DNA from: Desulfosporosinus sp. OT
Lineage (GTDB): Bacteria > Bacillota > Desulfitobacteriia > Desulfitobacteriales > Desulfitobacteriaceae
Reading direction: 5' to 3'
Length of the DNA stretch: 41,816 nucleotides
NCBI RefSeq assembly: GCF_000224515.1
Contig: NZ_AGAF01000061.1
Location: 1-41,816 of the forward strand
Under the pieces are notes generated by a model, which was not told the DNA's origin, ran no database searches, and worked only from the letters and a program-made list of their open reading frames with translations. This document shows positions 8,117 to 14,843 of the stretch, piece after piece. The stretch's first letter is position 1; the number at the start of each line of letters is the position of its first letter. The position numbers and the translations under genes are program-made.

Positions 8117-8262
8117 TAGGCAGGTCTCCTGACTTATAGACTAAAATGTACGCCTTCCCAGTTATCCCAGTGGCCAATGTACATTCTTAACGTCTAATTA
8201 CAGTGGTGGGTCCGTCCAGGATTACTACCTGGTTCCCTATTATCCCTTGCGGGCACCTATAA
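8117..8262 (-). ncRNA. Cobalamin (B12) riboswitch 1
   Basis: Read on the minus strand it shows the conserved blocks of the AdoCbl-type aptamer in order: GGTGCC, AGGGAA, GGACGGACCCACCACTG, the B12-box neighbourhood GCCACTGGG..GGGAAGGCG, and the 3' closing element AGTCAGGAGACCTGCC. It lies between a SigA promoter and an intrinsic terminator, upstream of the fused ECF ATPase gene. The consequence is repression of the transporter when cobalamin is plentiful, which points to a corrinoid substrate. Confidence 0.93.
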
Positions 8263-8283
8263 ATAAACTATTCACTTGACCAT

Positions 8284-8312
8284 ATGATAGAATAATTTAT
8301 TTATTTTGTCAA
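8284..8312 (-). promoter_or_regulatory. SigA promoter for cobalamin riboswitch 1 / ECF operon
   Basis: TTGACA (8307-8312) and TATCAT (8284-8289) on the minus strand, separated by exactly 17 bases. Transcription would begin near 8277, just before the aptamer. The 8263-8429 interval shows no hairpin that would clearly terminate the upstream hyu operon. Confidence 0.8.
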
Positions 8313-8429
8313 CAGTAACGTTTCAATTAAGAAATTCATTTATTCATTAACCTCTTTTCTAAAAAATACACTTTTGGAAAAGTCAGCCTTCGATGCTCAC
8401 CATGTCACCTACCTCTAAATGAAAGTCAA

Positions 8430-10181
8430 TTAGCTGTCAATTCCCCCTATATTGGGTAGGCGCAATTCGCTGGTTGCTGCCCAGTCAATCCCTTCCTTCG
8501 TTAAGACAACCCCATAATCTTGCCTGGCCTTAACCGGAGAAATGAGACCATTCAAAACATCTTGCTCCACTCTCTCTGGTTCACGCTGTCTAGGGTCTCC
8601 CCAACCACCACCGCCTGAGGAAATCACAGTGAGTACCGTCCCCTCTGGCAAGATACGTGCATTTTCTTTGCTCGCCAGAGTCAACGTTTGTCCATCTGGC
8701 AAGGATAATTCGGCAAAGTTTAGACTTCCAGGTTGACCGGACGAAGTACCAAAGGGGGGAATTTTCATGCCATCACCAAACATAACAATATTCGTCGGCT
8801 CACCGTAAAACTTAAGGCTATAACGAACACCCGGTCCGCCACGCCACATTCCAGACCCAGCAGTGTCCATTTCCATCTCATGGCACAAGGTCAAATGCGG
8901 GTATTGAATTTCATTCGCTTCAATATTAGGGGCACGAACACCTCCATAATTGGACAATGGAGCCATATAGGGATAACCATCTCGCCCGGATATCCCCCCG
9001 CCTGAACCTAAGGCGCAAAAAGCAAAACCCACGTAAAAACCCTGATTACGGGGATCAATGCCATAAAAGGATGGCCCACAGTAACGCCCAAAACCAGCAG
9101 GCAAACATCCCCCCGCGATTGGATCTAGGGCTTGAAAGATCGCGCTGATGATTTCACTGGCTGGGGTAAGTGTACTTAAGGTGACCGGAGACGGGTCCCG
9201 AGGGTTCAGCAAACTCCCCTCAGGCAAACAAACTTTGATCGCTCGAAACGCCCCGCTATTGCGGGGAATATCGGAGCCTAACGCCCAAAGGGCCCCAATC
9301 CAAGCTGCGGTCGTACTAGTGACTAAGGCAGAATTGACAAAACCTTGGACTTGAGGATCGGTACCTTGAAAATCAAGTGTCATTTCCTCTCCGTTAATGG
9401 TCACTGTCACTCTAATCCTGATCGGCTTCTCTTGAAAGCCATCATCATCAACCCATTCTTCAGCAGTATAAGCTCCATCCGGCAAACGTTTAATCGCTGA
9501 ACGAGTGAGGCTTTCGGCATGATCGAGGAGATAAGCAACCGTTCCCTTGATCCTAGCAACTGAGTAATGCCCTACTAACTCTCTTAGACGAGCAAGACCG
9601 ATGTTGTTCGCCCCCATCTGGGCCCACAAATCATTTTGCAGCATTTGCGGATTTCTGACATTTTGCAGGATCAGATCCATGACCTCGTTAATCACCCGCC
9701 CTCTGCTCACAAGCTTGGTGGGGGGGATGCGCAAGCCCTCCTGAAAAATCTCCGTAGCTTTGGCATTATAACTACCCGCCACGGAACCTCCTATATCTCC
9801 ATGATGTGCTCGGCTAACACAATAGAAGAGTACCTCTCCCTCCATAACTAACGGTGTAATAATTCCGATATCCGGAAGATGATTTCCCCCTTGATAAGGA
9901 TCGTTAAGGATAAAGACATCACCCTCTTCGATCTGTCCAGCGTATTTCCTGATAACTTCTTGGACGCTAAACGTACCAGCTGCTGCTAAAATAGGGATTC
10001 CATTGATTTGAGAGACTAGATCTCCAACCCCATTACATATTCCACAGGCAAAATCACAGGCCTCAGCAAAAATTGGGGACCTGGATGACCGTTCTAATGC
10101 ATAGCCCATTTCTTTGGTGATTGTATCAAGACGGTTGGCAATCACTGCACGCTCGATAATCTCATCCATTTTGGCATTCAT
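8430..10181 (-). CDS. hyuB: Hydantoinase B / oxoprolinase beta-type subunit
   Basis: About 583 residues matching N-methylhydantoinase B (HyuB), the partner of HyuA. Conserved features seen: FILNDPYQGGNHLPDIG, the metal-site-like region FYCVSRAHHGDIGG, the EEWVDDDG segment and the C-terminal GGGGWGDPRQREPERV. HyuAB-type enzymes hydrolyse cyclic amides (hydantoin, 5-oxoproline) or act as ATP-dependent carboxylases (acetone and acetophenone carboxylase relatives). The substrate cannot be read here. ATG 10181 is preferred over ATG 10193 because GGAAAGG abuts the latter. It overlaps the end of hyuA by about 20 bases. Third gene of the ubiD-hyuA-hyuB operon. Confidence 0.9.
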   Translation of the reverse strand: MNAKMDEIIERAVIANRLDTITKEMGYALERSSRSPIFAEACDFACGICNGVGDLVSQINGIPILAAAGTFSVQEVIRKYAGQIEEGDVFILNDPYQGGNHLPDIGIITPLVMEGEVLFYCVSRAHHGDIGGSVAGSYNAKATEIFQEGLRIPPTKLVSRGRVINEVMDLILQNVRNPQMLQNDLWAQMGANNIGLARLRELVGHYSVARIKGTVAYLLDHAESLTRSAIKRLPDGAYTAEEWVDDDGFQEKPIRIRVTVTINGEEMTLDFQGTDPQVQGFVNSALVTSTTAAWIGALWALGSDIPRNSGAFRAIKVCLPEGSLLNPRDPSPVTLSTLTPASEIISAIFQALDPIAGGCLPAGFGRYCGPSFYGIDPRNQGFYVGFAFCALGSGGGISGRDGYPYMAPLSNYGGVRAPNIEANEIQYPHLTLCHEMEMDTAGSGMWRGGPGVRYSLKFYGEPTNIVMFGDGMKIPPFGTSSGQPGSLNFAELSLPDGQTLTLASKENARILPEGTVLTVISSGGGGWGDPRQREPERVEQDVLNGLISPVKARQDYGVVLTKEGIDWAATSELRLPNIGGIDS

Positions 10182-12279
10182 TTTTACGCCCATCCTTTCC
10201 TATTATAATAGATAGATTTCCTGCCGGATCTATTTTAGCCTGGCAGTGTTCTTCCACTAAAATTGTCGTATACTCCTTCTGAATTAAAGCGGGCCCTTCG
10301 ATGCACCCTCCGACCTCTAAGCCTTGCCAAGGGTAAACTTTCATCGTTTGCAAACTCCCACGCCAGTAGATTGAGCGTTGCTTAATTCGAGGTATGGAAT
10401 TCTTAGCAGCATCATCGTTCATACTAGGATCTTTGAACATCGCTCCTTGTGCCTTCCACTCTGAGGAGAGTTCTTCCTTCTCTAGGGCTAACAAGCGCAA
10501 GTTAACAAGTTCTAAAGGCTTCTCCGGCTGACTATACCCATAAAGTTTCTGATGCGTTTGATGAAACTCCTTCTTTAACTGTTGCCAAACGGCAAGGTCT
10601 TTGAGGTCACCAGACAGAGTGATATTAAGTTCATGATGTTGATCAGGGTACTTTAAATCAGCAGACCAAACATATCTGCGCTGCTCGCTCTTAACTCCGA
10701 GGCGGGTCAACTCTTGGTCGACCTGATGTTGCATCTCAGCAAAAAGATCATACCATTGTGGATTGGGTACTTTTCCCAGCTCTTCAAAGACACTGCGAAG
10801 AACCTCAAACTGAAAACGAGCATGATGCAATCCTTGGGCACAAAAAACCGGAGCTAGTTCCGGAACTTCAACCCGCTGGATACCTGCCCCTGCTGCTAAA
10901 GCTGTGGCAAACAAAGGCAGGGCCCCCCCAACAGCTGCCAACGCGAAAGAACGAGGGTCATACCCTTTTTTTACAGTCATTAAGTAGACGGCATCAATCA
11001 TCAAGGAAAGAGCCACCTGATAAATAGCATAGGCCGCTTCGTGGACAGATAATCCTAAAGGACGAGCTATTTTCGTTTCAATAGCCTGGTAAGCCAGTTG
11101 CGCATCCAACGGCATACGGCCGCCCAAAAAATCCGAACTATCTAATAAACCCATGATTAACGCTGCATCCGTTATCGTTGGTTCTTGCCCACCCAAGCCA
11201 TAGCAAATCGGCCCAGGCTTGGCACCCGCGGATTGCGGTCCAACCCGCAACATTCCTCCCTTGTCCAACCAAGCAATACTTCCTCCGCCAGCCCCGACAG
11301 TATGGATATCTAACATCGGTAGTTGAACTGGGTATCCAGCAATCTCTGCCTGGGGAGTCATTTCCATTTCCCCTTGTCTGATTAAAGAAACATCGAAGCT
11401 GGTTCCCCCCATATCGGCTACAACCAATTCGGACAGTCCCTGCTCACGGGCCAGTGCCCATCCCCCTTTAACTCCTCCTGCAGGACCTGAAAAAAGGCTG
11501 TGCACAGCGCGCCGGCTTGCTTGCTCTAAATCAGTCAAACCACCATTATTTTGGGCAATCGAAATGGGCACCCTGAGTCCTTGATCGCGCAGATGAGTCC
11601 TCAAGTCCTGCAAATAATGACTTAACACCGGACTCAAACGCGCATTTAAGACTGTTGTTGTGGTCCGCTCGTATTCCCCTAGTTGGGAAGAAAGTTCCGA
11701 GGAAAGGGTGATAAAGAGATCGGGCAAAAGGGCCTGCAAACGCTCTTTAAACTCTATTTCGTGTTCCGAGTTGCGACACGCAAAGAGCAAGCAAACAGCA
11801 ACGGCTTCTACCTCTTCTCGTTGTAAGAAAGCAGCAATTTCTTTCACTTGCACACTATCCACAGCCTTAATCGACACACCCCTATAATCCATGCGTTCTT
11901 GCAGTCCAAGGCGCAGAAATCGAGGGACTAGAACGGGTGGTAAGGCCTGACGGAAATTCCATTGTTCAGCCAAACGGGAACGACGTAATTCTAAGGCATC
12001 ACGAAAGCCCTCCGTCGTAATTAAGGCAGTTTTCACGCCTTGACCCTGCAAAAGAGCATTGATCCCTACGGTAGTCCCATGTATAAATTTCTCCGTTTGC
12101 CCAAGAAAGTCTGGAAGCGAGAGACCGAATCTATGGGCTAGTTCTGATAAACCACGTAGCATCGGTTGCAGAGGATCATCCAAACTTGATGGGACTTTGG
12201 CAGTATAAGTGCGCCCTTGCTGCTCTCGAACCACAAAGTCTGCGAATGTTCCCCCGACATCAACGGCTATTTCGAACAT
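10162..12279 (-). CDS. hyuA: Hydantoinase A / oxoprolinase alpha-type ATP-binding subunit
   Basis: 705 residues, the normal HyuA length. The N-terminal sugar-kinase/actin-like ATPase motif VDVGGTFADFVV (about 6-17) is followed by IHGTTVGINALLQ, SGPAGGVKGG, VVADMGGTSFDVSL, AGGGSIAW and SAGAKPGPICYG, all HyuA hallmarks. It supplies ATP-dependent activation of a carbonyl for its HyuB partner. The start ATG 12279 has AAAGGAGGA at ideal spacing. It is separated from ubiD by about 95 bases that hold a short hairpin, so the ratio of ubiD to hyuAB message may be tuned there. Confidence 0.92.
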   Translation of the reverse strand: MFEIAVDVGGTFADFVVREQQGRTYTAKVPSSLDDPLQPMLRGLSELAHRFGLSLPDFLGQTEKFIHGTTVGINALLQGQGVKTALITTEGFRDALELRRSRLAEQWNFRQALPPVLVPRFLRLGLQERMDYRGVSIKAVDSVQVKEIAAFLQREEVEAVAVCLLFACRNSEHEIEFKERLQALLPDLFITLSSELSSQLGEYERTTTTVLNARLSPVLSHYLQDLRTHLRDQGLRVPISIAQNNGGLTDLEQASRRAVHSLFSGPAGGVKGGWALAREQGLSELVVADMGGTSFDVSLIRQGEMEMTPQAEIAGYPVQLPMLDIHTVGAGGGSIAWLDKGGMLRVGPQSAGAKPGPICYGLGGQEPTITDAALIMGLLDSSDFLGGRMPLDAQLAYQAIETKIARPLGLSVHEAAYAIYQVALSLMIDAVYLMTVKKGYDPRSFALAAVGGALPLFATALAAGAGIQRVEVPELAPVFCAQGLHHARFQFEVLRSVFEELGKVPNPQWYDLFAEMQHQVDQELTRLGVKSEQRRYVWSADLKYPDQHHELNITLSGDLKDLAVWQQLKKEFHQTHQKLYGYSQPEKPLELVNLRLLALEKEELSSEWKAQGAMFKDPSMNDDAAKNSIPRIKQRSIYWRGSLQTMKVYPWQGLEVGGCIEGPALIQKEYTTILVEEHCQAKIDPAGNLSIIIGKDGRKNECQNG

Positions 12280-12305
12280 GTTTATCCTCCTTTGAAAAAT
12301 AAGAA

Positions 12306-12322
12306 GTCCCCAGGACGGGGAC
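12306..12322 (-). terminator. Short G+C hairpin between ubiD and hyuA
   Basis: GTCCCC and GGGGAC pair around a five-base loop and are followed on the minus strand by TTCTTATTTTT. It resembles a weak intrinsic terminator or a processing/stability element between ubiD and hyuA. Confidence 0.45.
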
Positions 12323-12339
12323 CAAATGTAATCTTTTGA

Positions 12340-12369
12340 AGTTCGATATTCGATATTCGAACCTCGAAC
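12340..12369. repeat. TTCGA/TCGAA-rich short repeats in the ubiD-hyuA gap
   Basis: TTCGATATTCGATATTCGAA is followed by CCTCGAAC: two copies of TTCGATA in tandem with inverted TCGAA elements, just after the ubiD stop. The role is unknown; it may be a dispersed intergenic repeat. Confidence 0.35.
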
Positions 12370-12374
12370 TGCGA

Positions 12375-13748
12375 TTATAAGCCAAAGGACCCCATGAATC
12401 GCCGAATCTGCTGTTGTACTTCGGTCGACATTTCTACCACGGGTGCAAACCCTTGGAGGGGTTTCGTTGCATCGATACCCATTTTTGCCGTTCGACTTAA
12501 TTCATCACTGGACGGATCTAGCGTACAACCCATTCCCATATGTTGAGGCACGATGGTCACTCCCCTATCTGCCTGCAGTCGGGTCGCCATGGCCCAAAGA
12601 ACCTGGCGCTCATCAAAGACATCCACGTCTTCGTCGACTACAACTACCATCTTCAGATTATGGTCCACTGAAAAAGCTGTAAAAATCGCTTGCTGGGCCT
12701 GACCTTCAGCAATTTTCTTCATGGAAATGTAACAATGAAATAGCCCGCAAGCTGAAATGGGAGCATGGACGTTCTTAACGTTAGGTAGGGTTCGGTTCAG
12801 GGCATTCAACACATCCCCTTCTCGTTGCACGGCGACAATCGTAATGTGCTCCGAACTCATGCCAGGCGTAATATCCTGAAACAATGGTTTTGTACGATAC
12901 TGAATCGCTTTAACTTTGAAAACATTTTCCGTACTACGATAACAGGCATAATTGGTAAATTCGGCAAATGGGCCTTCGGATTCCCGAGCTCCTGCGACAA
13001 TTTCCCCTTCAATCACTACCTCAGCATAAGCTGGAACCATCAAATCCACTGTTTTACAGTGAGCGACTTCCATAGGAGCACCGAACAATCCCCCCATGGC
13101 TGCAAACTTTCCTTGATTGTAGGGTATCAAAGCCATGGAGCCCATGGAAATATTAGGATGGATACCGAGAACGATGCTCGCTTCTAGTGACTTACCTAGT
13201 TCTTCTGAGCGGCGAAAGTACTCCCATAAACGTTGGCGGGAATGGAGGCTGATGCCTAGTTTGTCCTTCCCTTTCAATTGCATCCGGTGATAACCTGCAG
13301 TTTCTACTCCTGTCTCTGGATCTCGAGCAATGACCAAACCTGCGGTAATGTAAGGCCCTGCATCAATCGGAAAGTGAGTTAAGATCGGCAATTTATACAG
13401 ATCAACCTCAGAGCCTACAAAGACATTCTCTTGAAACGGAGCATCAGCTACCTCCACTGGTTCGATCCGCTGATTAATACGCTTGGAAAACTCAGCGGCC
13501 AGATCGTTGGGAGCTACGTTCATCGCTAAGGCCAAACGCTCACGAGGGGCCAAGACATTGGTTACCACAGAAATATCATGGCCCTTAACCTTTTCAAAAA
13601 TCGTCAATGGATAGCGACGCGCTTTCTCCAATTCCATAATTAACGTACTTATTTCATACTTAGGATCAATTTCCTCCTGAACATGGACAACCTCTAAGGG
13701 ATTTTGCTGTTTAACTCGTTCAATAAATGTTCTCAAATCCTGTTCCAC
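12375..13748 (-). CDS. UbiD family prFMN-dependent decarboxylase
   Basis: 457 residues, typical of UbiD enzymes, which reversibly (de)carboxylate aromatic or unsaturated acids using prenylated FMN. Family motifs seen: the GYHRMQLKGKDKLGISLHSR region and the acidic active-site segment SEGPFAEFTNY (E258 and E263), plus THFPIDAGPYITAG. I start at GTG 13748, which has GGAGGAGG upstream; the longer frame would begin inside the riboswitch terminator. No UbiX-type prenyltransferase is present in this window. First gene of the B12-riboswitch operon with hyuAB. The substrate is unknown. Confidence 0.9.
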   Translation of the reverse strand: MEQDLRTFIERVKQQNPLEVVHVQEEIDPKYEISTLIMELEKARRYPLTIFEKVKGHDISVVTNVLAPRERLALAMNVAPNDLAAEFSKRINQRIEPVEVADAPFQENVFVGSEVDLYKLPILTHFPIDAGPYITAGLVIARDPETGVETAGYHRMQLKGKDKLGISLHSRQRLWEYFRRSEELGKSLEASIVLGIHPNISMGSMALIPYNQGKFAAMGGLFGAPMEVAHCKTVDLMVPAYAEVVIEGEIVAGARESEGPFAEFTNYACYRSTENVFKVKAIQYRTKPLFQDITPGMSSEHITIVAVQREGDVLNALNRTLPNVKNVHAPISACGLFHCYISMKKIAEGQAQQAIFTAFSVDHNLKMVVVVDEDVDVFDERQVLWAMATRLQADRGVTIVPQHMGMGCTLDPSSDELSRTAKMGIDATKPLQGFAPVVEMSTEVQQQIRRFMGSFGL

Positions 13749-13787
13749 GATGTTTACCTCCTCCAGCTTCGTATAAAGAAAAAAGGC

Positions 13788-13823
13788 GATAAAAAAGCCC
13801 ACAGTCACAAAGACTGTGAACTT
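13788..13823 (-). terminator. Riboswitch-controlled terminator before ubiD
   Basis: On the minus strand CACAGTC-TTTGT-GACTGTG is followed by GGGCTTTTTTA, an intrinsic terminator. It lies between cobalamin riboswitch 2 and the ubiD ribosome site, so it is the likely expression platform. Confidence 0.85.
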
Positions 13824-13867
13824 TACCGTCGCCCACTACAGTCTGCCCAAGGCAAACTAATCAACAT

Positions 13868-14020
13868 TACAGGCAGGTCTTCTGGCTCAAAGGTCATCAT
13901 CTCTGTACGCCTTCCCAGCGAAAGCCAGTGGCCAGTGTACAAGACTCTCTCTTCACAGTGGTGGGTCCGCTCAGGATAAGTACCTGATTCCCTATTCTCC
14001 CGTTAAGGGCACCTGTAACA
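13868..14020 (-). ncRNA. Cobalamin (B12) riboswitch 2, upstream of ubiD-hyuA-hyuB
   Basis: The minus strand contains GGTGCCC, AGGGAA, GAGCGGACCCACCACTG, GGCCACTGGC, GGGAAGGCG and the 3' element AGCCAGAAGACCTGCCTG in the correct order for the cobalamin aptamer. It is followed by an intrinsic terminator and then ubiD. It predicts that the ubiD-hyuAB operon is shut off by cobalamin, which is not a usual regulon member. Confidence 0.93.
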
Positions 14021-14054
14021 TAAAAGTTATCGTTTTTATTATTGGAATAGTTAA

Positions 14055-14083
14055 TCTTTCGACATAAATTTAATAATTCCTGC
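14055..14083 (-). promoter_or_regulatory. SigH-like promoter with embedded 0A-like box upstream of riboswitch 2
   Basis: On the minus strand GCAGGAATT (14075-14083), an 11-base spacer and GTCGAAAGA (14055-14063) fit RNAGGAWWW / RNNGAATWW apart from one position. TGTCGAA also equals the Spo0A box core. Transcription would start near 14048, shortly before the aptamer. Confidence 0.4.
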
Positions 14084-14094
14084 TTTTTGCGGAT

Positions 14095-14301
14095 TTATAA
14101 TTCTAAACTCATCCAACATTGCTTGATCTCCTGTGCCACGTCTCTTCGAATATCATAATTTTGGGCGGCCACATTTTCCCTGGCAGTATCTTTAATGTAT
14201 AACGCTTTACCCTGATGATACGGCGCTTTGCCTTCAGCTGTATACCAGATTATCGTTTCTCTGTTCTCGTTTACAATGTCCTTGATAATCAGTTTGCCCA
14301 T
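14095..14301 (-). CDS. Hypothetical small protein (68 aa)
   Basis: 68 residues, mixed charge, ending CWMSLEL. I do not recognise it. The only ribosome site is AGGAAAG directly against the ATG at 14301, which is poor. It lies between an aldehyde dehydrogenase stump and the ubiD riboswitch and overlaps the SigH-like promoter area by its end only. It could be a real small gene or a gene remnant. Confidence 0.35.
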   Translation of the reverse strand: MGKLIIKDIVNENRETIIWYTAEGKAPYHQGKALYIKDTARENVAAQNYDIRRDVAQEIKQCWMSLEL

Positions 14302-14335
14302 CTTTCCTGGGAAAGCTCAAACGGGAATTTGCAAT

Positions 14336-14470
14336 CTAAAAATCCACTTTCACTGGGAATTTTACCTGGATCTTCTGAGCACTAGGCTCCAAACTAATCT
14401 TGACATCTTTGAGTAAAATATGAAAGGGGCTTGAAATGCCGTCCACCTCTAATACAGTGATGGACGGCAT
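14336..14470 (-). CDS. Hypothetical short ORF (44 aa), possibly a remnant
   Basis: Encodes 44 residues beginning MPSITVLEVDGISS and ending VKFPVKVDF, with a plausible amphipathic composition. The open frame continues upstream for about 12 more codons to the aldehyde dehydrogenase stop. No good ribosome site is seen. Its first codons coincide with the inverted repeat at 14433-14473. Perhaps part of a decayed gene. Confidence 0.25.
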   Translation of the reverse strand: MPSITVLEVDGISSPFHILLKDVKISLEPSAQKIQVKFPVKVDF

Positions 14471-14473
14471 TTC
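14433..14473. terminator. 13-bp inverted repeat after the aldehyde dehydrogenase stump
   Basis: GAAATGCCGTCCA and TGGACGGCATTTC pair around a 15-base loop. On the plus strand it is followed by TTCTGG; the minus strand has little U-run. A terminator-like structure of uncertain direction. Confidence 0.45.
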
Positions 14474-14512
14474 TTCTGGATCATACACTAAGAACACGGA
14501 AGTATTTTATAA

Positions 14513-14834
14513 TTACCTTATTTTCATCCAAATCGTCTTCATTTCAGTATATTGACGGTTCGCCCAGAGGGACTTGTCCCTACCCATAGAACCCGATTGT
14601 TTAACCCCCCCAAATGGGGTACCCATATCCTGTTCAGAACAACAGTTCACTGAAACTGTGCCCGCTTGAATTGCTTTGGATAATCGATGGACCTCATTGA
14701 CATCATTTGACCATATAGAGGCATGCAATCCATATTCCGTATCATTGACCATGCGTATTGCTTCTTCCTCATCGCTGAAAGTCATTACCCCTAAAACTGG
14801 TCCAAAGATTAAATGAATCTTGTATACTTGCCAA
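14513..14834 (-). pseudogene. Aldehyde dehydrogenase, C-terminal stump
   Basis: The last ~107 residues of an ALDH superfamily protein: FGPVLGVMTF, ...YGLHASIWSNDV..., GTVSVNCCS, and the C-terminal signature PFGGVKQSG. The homologous region normally continues another ~380 residues upstream and carries the catalytic Cys and Glu, which are absent. Upstream of 14834 the frame hits TGA and the stop of the Pnkp gene follows within 10 bases. The break thus coincides with the edge of the RNA-repair cassette. It cannot be a functional dehydrogenase. Confidence 0.88.
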
Positions 14835-14843
14835 GATCATATC

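Noticed and set aside
12340-12369. Possible CRISPR-like or transposon-end repeat
   Set aside because: Only two tandem copies of a seven-base unit; too short and no spacers or flanking repeats.
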